Assembly: GCA_032027165.1 (NCBI GenBank)
Contig: JAVSMO010000001.1
Span: 1,476,253-1,540,252 of the forward strand
Length of the DNA: 64,000 nucleotides
DNA from: Denitratisoma sp.
GTDB taxonomy: Bacteria > Pseudomonadota > Gammaproteobacteria > Burkholderiales > Rhodocyclaceae
Direction of reading: 5' to 3'
The notes beneath the pieces are model-generated. The model saw only the letters and a list, made by a program, of their open reading frames with translations. It ran no database searches and was not told the DNA's origin. Position numbers and translations under genes: made by a program. Shown here in pieces: positions 7,780 to 17,739 of this stretch; position 1 is the first letter of the stretch; every line of letters starts with the position of its first letter.

Positions 7780-7928
7780 CGACTGACTTTTAGTTCCGGC
7801 ATAACGCCCGCGGACGCGGGCATTAGCCTGCTCTGAAACTTCGTTTTAGCTGATCCGCTCGATGAACCCCGCCATCGCCTCGAGCGTGGCCTGGGGCTGG
7901 TCCTTGTGGGGGGAGTGGCGGCAGTCGG
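7780..7928. repeat. 149-bp direct repeat, right copy
   Basis: This copy includes an exact GACTGACTTT at 7781-7790, a perfect hairpin GCCCGC-GGAC-GCGGGC at about 7807-7822, and the true 3' end of the alpha/beta hydrolase gene (stop complementary to 7846-7848). The hairpin may act as transcription terminator of the leftward benzoate unit. The left copy has lost the perfect pairing. Confidence 0.9.
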
Positions 7929-8616
7929 CGAGCATGAGGACTTCGACCTCGCCTTTCGCCTGCTTGCGGATGGCCTCGACCTGCGCGGGAGTGCCATACT
8001 CGTCGTCCTCGCCCTGGAGGGCGAGCACCGGGCAGATCACCTTCGGCAGATACTCCTCGATGTTCCAGGCACGGAAGTCGGGATGCAGCCAGATGTCGTT
8101 CCAGCCCCAGAACGTCTTCGCGGGGTCGCGGTGGTACTTGCCGAGCTTCTGGCCGAGGTCGGTGGTCTCGAAGGTCACCTTGGCCTGGGCGATGCTGGCG
8201 ATGGAAATATCTTCGACGAAGACGTGCGGCGCCATGAGGATGAGGCCGGCGACGGCCCGCCCTGCCCCGCCGGCGTGGATCAGCGCGATGGAACCACCGT
8301 CGGAATGGCCGACCAGCACCGGCTTGTCGATGCCGAGCCTGTCGAGGAGTTCGGGCAACGCCTGCAGCGCCTCGTCGTGCATGTAGCGCACGCCAAAGGA
8401 TTCGGCGAGGAGATCGGACTCGCCGTAGCCGTAGCGCGAGTACACCAGTGTGCGGCAGCCGGTGGCGTTGGCGACCTTCGCCGGGAAGTCGCGCCACATC
8501 GCCACCGAGCCGAGGCCTTCGTGCAGGAAGACCAGCGTGGGGCGGTTCAGTTGGTGGGCGGGGATGAGCTGGTATTCGAGCTGGCGGCCGGCGGCCTCGA
8601 CAAAACCCTTTTGCAT
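7846..8616 (-). CDS. Alpha/beta-fold hydrolase, last gene of the benzoate transport unit
   Basis: The 256-aa enzyme has the oxyanion-loop segment FLHEGLGSVAMW at about 30-41 and the nucleophile elbow GHSDGGS with S105. An acid in QGEDDEYG and a histidine in DCRHSPHKDQP complete the triad. It starts 2 bp after the livF-type ATPase stop and is transcribed with the ABC transporter. Lactone hydrolases are reported next to box genes in related bacteria, so a role in benzoate or ester/lactone metabolism is plausible but inferred. Its 3' end is duplicated at 7147-7229. Confidence 0.75.
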   Translation of the reverse strand: MQKGFVEAAGRQLEYQLIPAHQLNRPTLVFLHEGLGSVAMWRDFPAKVANATGCRTLVYSRYGYGESDLLAESFGVRYMHDEALQALPELLDRLGIDKPVLVGHSDGGSIALIHAGGAGRAVAGLILMAPHVFVEDISIASIAQAKVTFETTDLGQKLGKYHRDPAKTFWGWNDIWLHPDFRAWNIEEYLPKVICPVLALQGEDDEYGTPAQVEAIRKQAKGEVEVLMLADCRHSPHKDQPQATLEAMAGFIERIS

Positions 8617-8618
8617 GC

Positions 8619-9332
8619 TCAAACGCCGAGGAAGCGATGCATCAGCTCTTCGTTGTCGGACAGCTCGCTCGACGTGCCGGCGAAGACGACGCGGCCCTTG
8701 ACGATCACCACGCTGCGGTCGGCGAGCGCCATCACGGCGCCGTAGTTCTTGTCGACGATCACCGTGGCGATGCCCGAGGCGCGGATGGTGCGGATGATGT
8801 TCCAGATCTCCTTGGCGATGAGCGGGGCGAGGCCCTCGGTGGCTTCGTCGAGGATGAGCAAGTCGGGGTTGGTCATCAGCGCGCGGCCGATGGTGAGCAT
8901 CTGCTGCTCGCCGCCGGAGAGCTGGGCGCCGCCGTTGTTGATGCGCTCGCCCAGCCGCGGGAAGGTGGCCATAACACGCTCGAAATCCCATTCCTTGCGG
9001 CCGTCGACGCCGGCGCGCGCCGCCATGACGAGGTTCTCGCGCACCGTGAGGTTCGGAAAGATGCCGCGGCCTTCCGGCACGTAGGCGATGCCGGCGCGGG
9101 CGATGGCGTGCGGCGCGGCGTGGGTCATTTCCTTGCCGCGCACGCGGACATCGCCCTGCTTCGGCCGCACCAGGCCGAGCATCGACTTGATCAGCGTCGT
9201 CTTGCCCATGCCGTTGCGGCCCATCAGGCCGATGCATTCGCCGCGCGCGACCGTGAAGTCGACGCCGTGCAGGATGTGGCTGACGCCGTAGAAGCTGTGC
9301 AGGCCCCGGGCTTCCAGCAACAGATCAGCCAT
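8619..9332 (-). CDS. livF: Branched-chain-type ABC transporter ATPase (LivF-like)
   Basis: The 237-aa ATPase has Walker A GRNGMGKTT, signature LSGGEQQML and Walker B LLILDEATEGLAP. The EATEGLAP stretch is typical of LivF ATPases. It works with the LivG-like ATPase to power two permeases. It overlaps livG by 8 nt and ends 2 bp before the hydrolase start. The context beside benzoate-CoA ligase and box genes points to benzoate or another aromatic acid as substrate rather than leucine. Confidence 0.9.
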   Translation of the reverse strand: MADLLLEARGLHSFYGVSHILHGVDFTVARGECIGLMGRNGMGKTTLIKSMLGLVRPKQGDVRVRGKEMTHAAPHAIARAGIAYVPEGRGIFPNLTVRENLVMAARAGVDGRKEWDFERVMATFPRLGERINNGGAQLSGGEQQMLTIGRALMTNPDLLILDEATEGLAPLIAKEIWNIIRTIRASGIATVIVDKNYGAVMALADRSVVIVKGRVVFAGTSSELSDNEELMHRFLGV

Positions 9333-10086
9333 GGAGGTTGTCCTCCCCGCCGAGGTAGGCGAGCTGCACGGCCGGGCTGTTGCGCACCGCCTCGGGCACG
9401 CCGGATTCGATCACCTCGCCGTTCACCATCACGGTCAGCTTGTGCGCCACGGCGAAGACGGCGTCCATGTCGTGCTCGATGAGCATGATGGCGTGGCCTT
9501 CGGAGAGCTTCTTGATCAGGTCGACCATGCGGTGGGATTCGTGCGGCCCCATGCCGGCGAGCGGTTCGTCGAGCAGCAGCAGGCGCGGCCGCGTCGCCAG
9601 GCACATGGCGATCTCCAGCTGGCGCTGCTCGCCGTGCGAGAGCGTGGCGGCGACGCGGTCGCGCCGGTGCGCCAGCCCGGCCGCCTCCATGGCCTCTTCG
9701 GCCAGGCGGTTGATGTCGCCGAAGGCGCCGGTGCCCTGCCAGACGCGCCAGGCACGCGGCGTGCGCGACTGCGCGGCCAAGCGACAATTTTCAAACACCG
9801 AGAACGGCAGGAAGATGTTGGTCTTCTGGTAGCTGCGGCCGACGCCGAGGCGGGAAATGGTGTCGGACTTCAGCCCGGCGATGTCGCGGCCCTCGAACTG
9901 CACGCTGCCGGAGGTCGGCGGCAGGTCGCCGGAGAGCAGGTTGGTCAGGGTCGACTTGCCGGCGCCGTTGGGCCCGATCACGGCGTGCACCTCGCCGACA
10001 TGCAGTTCCAGCGACACCTTGTCGACGGCGGTGAGGCCGCCGAAGCGCTTGGTCAGTTCGGAGGTGCGCAGGATCGGGCCGCTCAC
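9325..10086 (-). CDS. livG: Branched-chain-type ABC transporter ATPase (LivG-like)
   Basis: The 253-aa protein has Walker A GPNGAGKST, signature LSHGEQRQLEIA and Walker B LLLLDEPLAGMGP. The signature LSHGEQ and the C-terminal extension are typical of LivG. I chose the GTG at 10086, which overlaps the livM stop (GTGA); this restores the conserved N terminus VSGPILRTSELTKRFGG. A much longer in-frame reading up to 10851 is a shadow of the permease gene. It is part of the five-gene transporter. Confidence 0.9.
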   Translation of the reverse strand: MSGPILRTSELTKRFGGLTAVDKVSLELHVGEVHAVIGPNGAGKSTLTNLLSGDLPPTSGSVQFEGRDIAGLKSDTISRLGVGRSYQKTNIFLPFSVFENCRLAAQSRTPRAWRVWQGTGAFGDINRLAEEAMEAAGLAHRRDRVAATLSHGEQRQLEIAMCLATRPRLLLLDEPLAGMGPHESHRMVDLIKKLSEGHAIMLIEHDMDAVFAVAHKLTVMVNGEVIESGVPEAVRNSPAVQLAYLGGEDNLHG

Positions 10087-11099
10087 GGCTTGTTCTCCGG
10101 CGCGTCCTCGGCCGCTTCCGCCGCTTCGGCTTCCGGCTTGCGCCCGAAGCGCTGCATCAGGCCGGCCAGGCCCTGCGGCAGGTACATCGCCACCAGGATG
10201 ACGAAGATGCCCATCGCCAGCTGCCAGTGCTTGGCCCAGGGGCCGAACCAGGCCTGGTTGGAGAAGGCTTCCTGCAGCAGCACGAAGGCGAAGGCGCCGA
10301 GCACCGGGCCGTAGAGCGTGCCCATGCCGCCGAGGATGACCATCATCATCACCTGCCCCGACTTGTGCCAGGAGAGGATCTCCGGGTTCACGAAGCCGAA
10401 CTGCACCGCCGCGAGGTAGCCGGAGAGCCCGCCCAGGGCACCGGCCAGCACGAAACTCGCCAGCTTGTAGCGGAAGACGGGGAAGCCGAGCGCCTGCATG
10501 CGGTGCTCGTTGACCTTGATGCCGACGAGCGCCCGGCCGAAGGTCGAGCCGAGCACGCGGCGCAGCAGCAGGTAGACGGCCAGCATCAGGATCAGCACGA
10601 GCCAGTAGAAGTGCTCGGTCTTGTCGAGGTTGGCCAGTGCGAAGTCGCCGATCTTCAGTTCCGGCTTGTTGTAGATGTAGATGCCGTCGGAACCGCCGCC
10701 CAGCTTGGTGTCGTGGAAGACGAAGAACAGCATCTGGGCGAAGGCCAGCGTCACCATGATGAAGAAGATGCCCTTGGTGCGCAGCACCAGCAGGCCGGTG
10801 ACGAGCGCGAACAGCGCGCACACCCCCATCGCCGCCGGCAGCGACCACCACAGGCTGGCCGCCTCGTATTTCGGCCCCATCAGGGCGAGGGCGTAGCCGG
10901 CCAGGCCGAAGTAGGCGGCATGGCCGAAGCTCACCAGGCCGGTATAGCCGATCAGCAGGTCCAGGCTCATGGCGAAGATGGCCAGGATCATCACCTTGGC
11001 GATGAGCTGGATGTAGAAAGTGCCGCCGAAGAGCGGGAACAGCGCCAGCAGCAGCGCCGCGGCGAGGAAGACGGTGAGCGACCGGCGCGAATCAGCCAC
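10083..11099 (-). CDS. livM: Branched-chain-type ABC transporter permease (LivM-like)
   Basis: The 338-aa inner-membrane protein has about ten hydrophobic segments and the LivM hallmark GYTGLVSFGHAAYFGLAGY near the N terminus. A later GGMGTLYGPVLGA loop contacts the ATPases. A charged, Glu/Ala-rich tail (PEAEAAEAAEDAPENKP) is a lineage-specific extension. It forms the translocation path with LivH. It starts 1 bp after livH ends. Confidence 0.9.
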   Translation of the reverse strand: MADSRRSLTVFLAAALLLALFPLFGGTFYIQLIAKVMILAIFAMSLDLLIGYTGLVSFGHAAYFGLAGYALALMGPKYEAASLWWSLPAAMGVCALFALVTGLLVLRTKGIFFIMVTLAFAQMLFFVFHDTKLGGGSDGIYIYNKPELKIGDFALANLDKTEHFYWLVLILMLAVYLLLRRVLGSTFGRALVGIKVNEHRMQALGFPVFRYKLASFVLAGALGGLSGYLAAVQFGFVNPEILSWHKSGQVMMMVILGGMGTLYGPVLGAFAFVLLQEAFSNQAWFGPWAKHWQLAMGIFVILVAMYLPQGLAGLMQRFGRKPEAEAAEAAEDAPENKP

Positions 11100-11100
11100 C

Positions 11101-11967
11101 TCAGGCCCTCCCGAACAGGCCGGCCGGCCGCCAGACCAGCACGACGGCCATCAGCAGGTAGACGATCATGCCGGCCACTTCGGGCAGCAGCACCTGGCCG
11201 AAGGTATCGGCCAGGCCGATCATCAGCGAGGCGGCCATGGCGCCCTTCACCGAGCCGATGCCGCCGATCACCACCACGACGAAGCAGATGATCAGCACCT
11301 GCCCGCCCATGTTGGGGAACACCGAGGACAGCGGCGCGTTGATCATGCCGGCGAATCCGGCCAGTGCCACCCCTATCGCGAAGACCAGGGTGTACAGGAA
11401 CTTGATGTTGATGCCGAGCGACTGCGCCATTTCGCGGTTGCTGGCGCCGGCGCGGATCATCATGCCGAGCCGGGTCTTCTGGATCAGCAGGTAGAGGCCG
11501 AGGGCCAGCAGCAGGCAGACGGCGGAGATGAACAGCCGATACACCGGATAGGACAGGTTTTCGGTGAGCGGGATCGAGGCGTTCAGCAGCGCCGGCACCG
11601 GCACGCCGTGCACGTCGTCGCCCCAGAGGATGCTGCGCATCTCCTCGAAGACCAGGATCAGGCCGTAGGTGAGCAGCACCTGGAAGAGGTGGTCGCGCTC
11701 GTAGAGGCGGCGGATCAGCAGCCATTCCAGCGCCATGCCGAAGAGGACGGTCAGCGGCACCGCGACGAGAACGGCGGCGAGCAGGCTGCCGGTCAGGCTG
11801 GCGAGCCACCAGGCCAGGTAGGCGCCGAGCATGTAGAAGCTGCCATGGGCCAGGTTGATGATGCCCATGATGCCGAAGATCAGCGTCAGCCCGGAGGCGA
11901 CGAGGAACAGCAGCAGGCCGTATTGCAGGCCGTTGAGCAGCTGGATGAGGAAGAAGGCGAAATCCAT
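11101..11967 (-). CDS. livH: Branched-chain-type ABC transporter permease (LivH-like)
   Basis: The 288-aa inner-membrane permease has the LivH signature FGIMGIINLAHGSFYMLGAY near the N terminus and GGIGSVKGAMAASL in the coupling-loop region. It is partner of the LivM-like permease. It follows the binding-protein gene by 55 bp on the same strand. Confidence 0.9.
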   Translation of the reverse strand: MDFAFFLIQLLNGLQYGLLLFLVASGLTLIFGIMGIINLAHGSFYMLGAYLAWWLASLTGSLLAAVLVAVPLTVLFGMALEWLLIRRLYERDHLFQVLLTYGLILVFEEMRSILWGDDVHGVPVPALLNASIPLTENLSYPVYRLFISAVCLLLALGLYLLIQKTRLGMMIRAGASNREMAQSLGINIKFLYTLVFAIGVALAGFAGMINAPLSSVFPNMGGQVLIICFVVVVIGGIGSVKGAMAASLMIGLADTFGQVLLPEVAGMIVYLLMAVVLVWRPAGLFGRA

Positions 11968-12022
11968 CGTGCGGACAAGCGAACGGCGGCAGAACCCTGC
12001 CGCCGTTCGGAGTGACGGTCGC

Positions 12023-13231
12023 TTACGCCTTGCAGCCGCGCGCCGGGTCGGCCAGCGCCTTCCAGGCCACGCCCTGCACCAGGTTCTGCTTGCCGACCAC
12101 CTTGCGCAGGTACATGTCCTGCACCGGGTTGTGCGCCTTGGAGAGCGTCCAGACGCCGCGCGGGCTGTCGATCTTGGCCGATTCCATGGCCTTGATCATC
12201 GCCGCCTTGTTGGAGACGTCGCCCTTCACCGCATCGAGGCCGGCGGCCAGCAGCTGGCCGGCGTCGTAGCCCTGCACGGCATACACGTCGGGCTGCAGCT
12301 TGTAGGTCTTGGCATAGGCCAGGCGGAAGGCGTTGTCCTTCTTGGTGTTCAGGCCGTCGGCGTAGTGCAGCGTGGTCTCGACGCCTTCGGCGGCGTCGCC
12401 GACGGCTTCCAGCACGCCGTCAGTGAGGAAGCCCGAGCCGTAGAGCGGGATCTTGCCCTTGAGGCCCGCCGCGGCGTAGTCCTTGAGGAACTTGGCGGCG
12501 CCGCCGCCGGCGAAGAAGGACACCACGGCGTCCGGCTTGATGCTGGCGATCTCGGTGAGCAGGGCCTGGAACTCGACCTGCGGGAAGGGCGTGTAGAGCT
12601 CCTTGATGAGCTTGCCGCCCTCCTTCTCGAAGCCCTCCTTGAAGCCCTGCATCATCTGCTCGCCGGCGGCGTATTTCCAGGTGATGAAGACGGCGTTCTT
12701 GTGGCCCCGGGCCTTGAGCACCTTGCCCAGCGCGTGGGTGGTCTGCCAGTTGGAGAAGGAGGTGCGGAAGATGTTGGGGGCGCACAGCGGGCCGGTGACC
12801 TCGTCGGCGCCGGCGTTCGGGTTGATCCACAGCGTGCCTGCTTCCCGGATCACCTTGGCCATGCCCATCGCGACGCCGGAGTGCACCGTGCCGATGATGA
12901 CGTCGACCTTGTCGCGCTGCACCAGCTTGTTGGTGTTCTCGGGCGCCTTGCCGGGGTTGGACTCGTCGTCCACCACGAAGTACTCGATCTCGCGGCCGCC
13001 CAGCTTGCCGCCGCGCTCCTCGACCGCCAGCTTGAAGCCGTTGGTGATGGCCACGCCGAGCGCGGTGAACGTGCCGGTATAGGGCAGCATCAGGCCGACT
13101 TTCAGCTTGGCGCCCTGGGCGCGCGCCATGCCGACGGGCGCCAGCGTGCCCAGTGCGGTGGCGCCGGCCACTGCGGCCGTGCCCTTCAGAAACTCGCGGC
13201 GATCGAATCCGTGCTTTTCATGTTCGCTCAT
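12023..13231 (-). CDS. Periplasmic substrate-binding protein of the aromatic-acid/branched-chain-type ABC transporter
   Basis: The 402-aa protein begins with a twin-arginine-type leader, DRREFLKGTAAVAGATA, followed by a hydrophobic stretch and the mature Periplasmic_binding_6 fold (KVGLMLPYTGTFTALG). Related proteins adjacent to box or anaerobic benzoate genes bind benzoate or hydroxybenzoate. Substrate here is inferred from context. The ATG has an excellent AGGAGG site about 8 nt upstream, which predicts high expression. A candidate promoter lies in the 145-bp gap upstream. Confidence 0.85.
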   Translation of the reverse strand: MSEHEKHGFDRREFLKGTAAVAGATALGTLAPVGMARAQGAKLKVGLMLPYTGTFTALGVAITNGFKLAVEERGGKLGGREIEYFVVDDESNPGKAPENTNKLVQRDKVDVIIGTVHSGVAMGMAKVIREAGTLWINPNAGADEVTGPLCAPNIFRTSFSNWQTTHALGKVLKARGHKNAVFITWKYAAGEQMMQGFKEGFEKEGGKLIKELYTPFPQVEFQALLTEIASIKPDAVVSFFAGGGAAKFLKDYAAAGLKGKIPLYGSGFLTDGVLEAVGDAAEGVETTLHYADGLNTKKDNAFRLAYAKTYKLQPDVYAVQGYDAGQLLAAGLDAVKGDVSNKAAMIKAMESAKIDSPRGVWTLSKAHNPVQDMYLRKVVGKQNLVQGVAWKALADPARGCKA

Positions 13232-13285
13232 TCTTTTCTCCTCCTGGTTGATGTACGTCCGTTTGGGTTTTTTTCGACGGCGTTT

Positions 13286-13314
13286 ATAACAACACTTCCC
13301 ATCTGTCGCGTCAA
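13286..13314 (-). promoter_or_regulatory. Candidate sigma70 promoter for the ABC transporter genes
   Basis: On the minus strand, TTGACG (complement of 13309-13314) and TGTTAT (complement of 13286-13291) are separated by 17 bp and lie about 55 bp upstream of the binding-protein start. The -35 is good and the -10 mediocre. It would give the transporter a promoter separate from the ligase promoter at 17640. Farther upstream, two TTTGAC repeats straddle the histidine kinase stop. Confidence 0.4.
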
Positions 13315-13376
13315 GGCAACCGATACAGTCTAGGGCAGCGGCGTCAAATCCTGGTCAGGGGAATGTCAAATCTTTG

Positions 13377-14717
13377 TCAAATCAGGGCCAGCAGCACCCG
13401 CGTGCCGCCTTCGGCCCGCCGCTCGATGCCGATCTTCCAGCCGGCCTGCTCGCAGATGCGCTTGACGATGGCCAGCCCCAGGCCGAAGCCGTCGCCGCCG
13501 CGCGCATCGTCGCCGCGGTGGAAGCGGCGGAACAGTTCCGGGATCTTGTCCGAGGCCACGCCGCTGCCGGTGTCGGTGATTTCGACCGTGGCCCCCTGCG
13601 TGCGCAGCGCCACGGTGCCGCGCTCGGTATAGCTCACCGCATTGGCCAGCAGGTTGGACAGGACCACATGCAGCGCCCGGCGCGGCACGCGCACGGACAG
13701 GCTCTCCGGCACGTCCACCAGCAAAGTCAGTCCCTTCGATGCGGCGCGCTCGCGCACGCTCTCCGCGGCTTCCTCGATGCATTCGCGCAGGTCGACCTCG
13801 CCGCGGATGCCGTCGGCCTGTTCGCGCGCCATCAGCAGGAAGGCATTGACCAGGTCGGTCAGCCGCGCCGTGGCGGCGGAAATCTTTTCCAGCCTTTCGC
13901 GCGACTTGGCGGACAGGCCCGCATCCTCCAGCATCAGTTCGCAGCTGGTCTGGATGGCGGTGAGCGGCGTGCGCAGCTCGTGGCTGACGTCGGCGGTGAA
14001 GGCGCGCTCCCGCTCGAGCAGGCGGGCGGTGCGCTCGTGGTAGCCGTCGAAGGCGGCGGCCAGGTCGGCCACCTCCCGCTCGGGGTAGTGCCGCTCCAGG
14101 GTGCTGTCGACCGACTGCCCGTCGAGTTGCCGGACCCGCTGCGCCAGGTCGACGATCTGCCGCGTCAGGCGGCCGGAGGCCCACAGGCCGATGAGGGCGG
14201 TCGCCAGCGCGGTGAGCACCGCACTGAGCACCAGCGCCACGGTGAAATAGCGCCCCCTCTCCTCGTGCAGGGCGACGGAATAGGCGATGTAGAAGCGCGT
14301 GCTGCCGATCTCGCGGACCTCGACGCGGTAGCGGTCGGCGCCGCTCCAGACGTCGTGGAAGCCGGGACCCAGCTCGCGCAGTTCCTCCGGCAGCTGGCGT
14401 CTTTCCTCTTCCATGCGGGCGACGTAGCCGTGCACCAGCCAGCTGGCGCGGAACCACTTGCGCAGGGAAAGGGCCTGGGTGTCGGGCCGCACGTCGTAGC
14501 GCTGCAGCTTGCGATAGGGGGGGCCGTCGACCTCGCCGTGCCGCTCGTACTGCTGCAGCAGCGCTTCCACCTCGTCGGAAACGATCTGGTCGATGAGCTG
14601 CGCTTCCTGGTATCGGCTGAGCTGCAGCAGGGCGAAGGCGAAGGCCAGCACCAGCACCATGCCGGCCAGGGCGAAGGTCGTGGCGAGCTTGAGCCTGAGG
14701 CTACGCCTGACGCGCAT
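13377..14717 (-). CDS. Two-component sensor histidine kinase
   Basis: The predicted 446-aa membrane kinase has two transmembrane segments (about 10-32 and 158-180) around a periplasmic domain of about 120 residues rich in Arg and Glu. A linker follows, then the H-box FTADVSHELRTPL with H246 as phosphoacceptor, and the ATP-binding N (LSNLLANAV), D/G1 (ITDTGSGV) and G2 (GDGFGLGLAI) boxes. I chose the ATG at 14717, which overlaps the response regulator gene by 17 nt; an upstream start at 14780 is less family-like. It contains an exact AAAGTCAGTC word at 13723-13732. Its location suggests it senses an aromatic compound or envelope signal. Confidence 0.85.
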   Translation of the reverse strand: MRVRRSLRLKLATTFALAGMVLVLAFAFALLQLSRYQEAQLIDQIVSDEVEALLQQYERHGEVDGPPYRKLQRYDVRPDTQALSLRKWFRASWLVHGYVARMEEERRQLPEELRELGPGFHDVWSGADRYRVEVREIGSTRFYIAYSVALHEERGRYFTVALVLSAVLTALATALIGLWASGRLTRQIVDLAQRVRQLDGQSVDSTLERHYPEREVADLAAAFDGYHERTARLLERERAFTADVSHELRTPLTAIQTSCELMLEDAGLSAKSRERLEKISAATARLTDLVNAFLLMAREQADGIRGEVDLRECIEEAAESVRERAASKGLTLLVDVPESLSVRVPRRALHVVLSNLLANAVSYTERGTVALRTQGATVEITDTGSGVASDKIPELFRRFHRGDDARGGDGFGLGLAIVKRICEQAGWKIGIERRAEGGTRVLLALI

Positions 14718-15390
14718 CGGCCGCGGCGAAACGGTAGCCGACGCCGTGCACCGTCTCGATGGGCGAGAGTCCTCGCGCATCGGTGAGCGCGCGGCGCAGC
14801 ATGTGCATGTGGCTGCGCAGGGAGTCGCTCTGCGGGTGCTCGTCGCCCCACAGTTCCTGCTCCAACTCGGCGCGCGAATAGACGCGGTTCGGCGCCGTCA
14901 TCATCATCTCCAGCAGGCGCAGGCACTTGCGGGAAAGGTGCACCGGGCGGCCGTCGACGCTGACCGCCAGGTTGGTCGGGTCGAACTCGATGCCGCCATG
15001 GACCAGCTTGCGGCTGACGACGCGGCCGCGGCGGCGGGCCACCAAGGCCTTCAGCCGCGCCTCCACCTCGCGCAGGGCGAAGGGCTTGACGAGGTAGTCG
15101 TCGGCGCCGCAGTCGAAGGCCGCCAGCTTGTCGTCGAGCACGTCGCGCGCGGTGAGGATCAGGATGGGCACGTCCCGCTTCGCCTCCTGCCGCAGCTTGC
15201 GGCACAGGCAGAGGCCGTCCATGCCGGGCAGGCCGAGGTCGAGCACGATGGCGTCGAACTCCTGCGAGACGGCCAGGTGCATGCCGGAGACACCGTCGCG
15301 CGCCATGTCCACGATATTGCCGCGCCCCTCAAGGAACTCGTAGAGGTTGGTGGCGATGTCGAGGTCGTCCTCGACGATCAGGACGCGCAT
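14701..15390 (-). CDS. OmpR/PhoB-family response regulator
   Basis: The 229-aa regulator has a receiver domain with acidic pair E7/D8-D9, phosphorylation site D51 in VLDLGLPGMDG, T80, and K102 in LVKPFA. A C-terminal winged-helix DNA-binding domain follows, with RSHMHMLRRAL as recognition helix and ETVHGVGYRF as the wing. It starts 15 bp after the benzoate-CoA ligase gene and overlaps the kinase gene, so it is very likely cotranscribed with benzoate genes. Targets are unknown; the divergent 17504-17739 region and the 13232-13376 gap are candidates. Confidence 0.9.
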   Translation of the reverse strand: MRVLIVEDDLDIATNLYEFLEGRGNIVDMARDGVSGMHLAVSQEFDAIVLDLGLPGMDGLCLCRKLRQEAKRDVPILILTARDVLDDKLAAFDCGADDYLVKPFALREVEARLKALVARRRGRVVSRKLVHGGIEFDPTNLAVSVDGRPVHLSRKCLRLLEMMMTAPNRVYSRAELEQELWGDEHPQSDSLRSHMHMLRRALTDARGLSPIETVHGVGYRFAAADARQA

Positions 15391-15405
15391 GGTTTCACCG
15401 ACAGG

Positions 15406-16986
<1,581 letters not shown>

Positions 16987-17029
16987 GTCCTGCTCCTCCT
17001 TTTTTTCGCAGGTCGGACTGAAGCCCGAC

Positions 17030-17503
17030 CTATTTCGTGAATTCGATCGCCCCGCCCGGCAGCAGGTAGAGCACGATGGCCTTGCCGCCGGTCACGGTCG
17101 GGAAGTGGGCGTGGCCGGCCGGATAGACCAGCCAGCCCTTGCCGCGACCATCGAACTTCGCACCATCATCGAGCGGCATGATCATGTCGATCTCGCCGTT
17201 GGTGTGGCGGTGGTGGGGTCCCTTGCAGTCGTCCATCACGACGACATCGACGCTGAAGCCGTGGATGGCGTCGGTAGGCTTGATGACGCGGCCGAACTTG
17301 ATGCCGCCCGCCTCGCGGTTGCACATCCAGCCGGCAGCGATGGCGTCCTTGCAGGCTTCGAAGATTTTGTTGAACTCGGCGCCGTCGGCCGGAAATTCGG
17401 CATTCAGCCTGGCATCGAGCTGGCTGTCCAGCGTCTGGCCGGCGATGCGGCCGGTGACGCCGGCGATCAGGGTGGTGAATTCCTCGACTGTGATATTTCC
17501 CAT
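17030..17503 (-). CDS. DUF4863 family protein (4-hydroxylaminobenzoate lyase-like)
   Basis: The 157-aa protein has a C-terminal cupin-like beta barrel, with HHRHTNGEIDMIMPLDD giving His and Glu metal ligands and YPAGHAHFPTVTGG a further histidine. As I recall, the family includes PnbB, the 4-hydroxylaminobenzoate lyase of nitrobenzoate degradation. The pathway here is benzoate, so a side activity on hydroxylaminobenzoate, or an unrelated one, is possible. I chose the ATG at 17503; an in-frame start at 17566 exists. It is the first gene of the leftward benzoate unit. Confidence 0.6.
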   Translation of the reverse strand: MGNITVEEFTTLIAGVTGRIAGQTLDSQLDARLNAEFPADGAEFNKIFEACKDAIAAGWMCNREAGGIKFGRVIKPTDAIHGFSVDVVVMDDCKGPHHRHTNGEIDMIMPLDDGAKFDGRGKGWLVYPAGHAHFPTVTGGKAIVLYLLPGGAIEFTK

Positions 17504-17639
17504 TTCGGATTGGCCCGTATCGACAGTTTGCAGTATAGTGCCAGCGCCAGAACCGCCAGGCAGCAAGAGAAGCTATTTTGGCATGCTTTGAATGGCTCGG
17601 CCCTCCGTCGCTGCAGTGTCACCACAGCGACTTTTTGCC

Positions 17640-17667
17640 AGTATAATGCATAACAACAATATGGCAA
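17640..17667 (-). promoter_or_regulatory. Strong sigma70 promoter of the leftward benzoate unit
   Basis: Reading the minus strand, TTGCCA (complement of 17662-17667) and TATACT (complement of 17640-17645) are spaced by 16 bp. Transcription would start near 17633 and give a leader of about 130 nt before the DUF4863 gene. The spacer contains a TGCA word, a half-site of the kind used by BoxR/BzdR-type repressors. Confidence 0.55.
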
Positions 17668-17680
17668 GTGTTATATTGCA
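17647..17680. promoter_or_regulatory. Candidate BoxR operator
   Basis: TGCA occurs at 17647-17650 and 17677-17680. The flanking sequences form an imperfect inverted repeat (TGCATAACA ... TGTTATATTGCA). It overlaps the -35/-10 region of the leftward promoter and lies 60-90 bp upstream of boxR. BzdR and BoxR of Azoarcus recognise TGCA-containing sites, so binding here could repress the ligase unit and boxR together. Inferred from motif only. Confidence 0.4.
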
Positions 17681-17739
17681 TTGCTGTGTGCTAATATGCC
17701 TTCCGATATCAAGCATTTGATCCCGAGGGGGAACATCCA

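Noticed and set aside
7807..7822. Strong terminator for the benzoate transport unit
   Set aside because: The GC-rich hairpin is perfect but lacks a T-run on the relevant strand, so I mention it only as a possible terminator inside the repeat.
12023..13231. Leucine/isoleucine uptake as the function of the ABC transporter
   Set aside because: The family is named for branched-chain amino acids, but its place between benzoate-CoA ligase, regulators and box genes argues for an aromatic acid. I kept only the family-based gene names.
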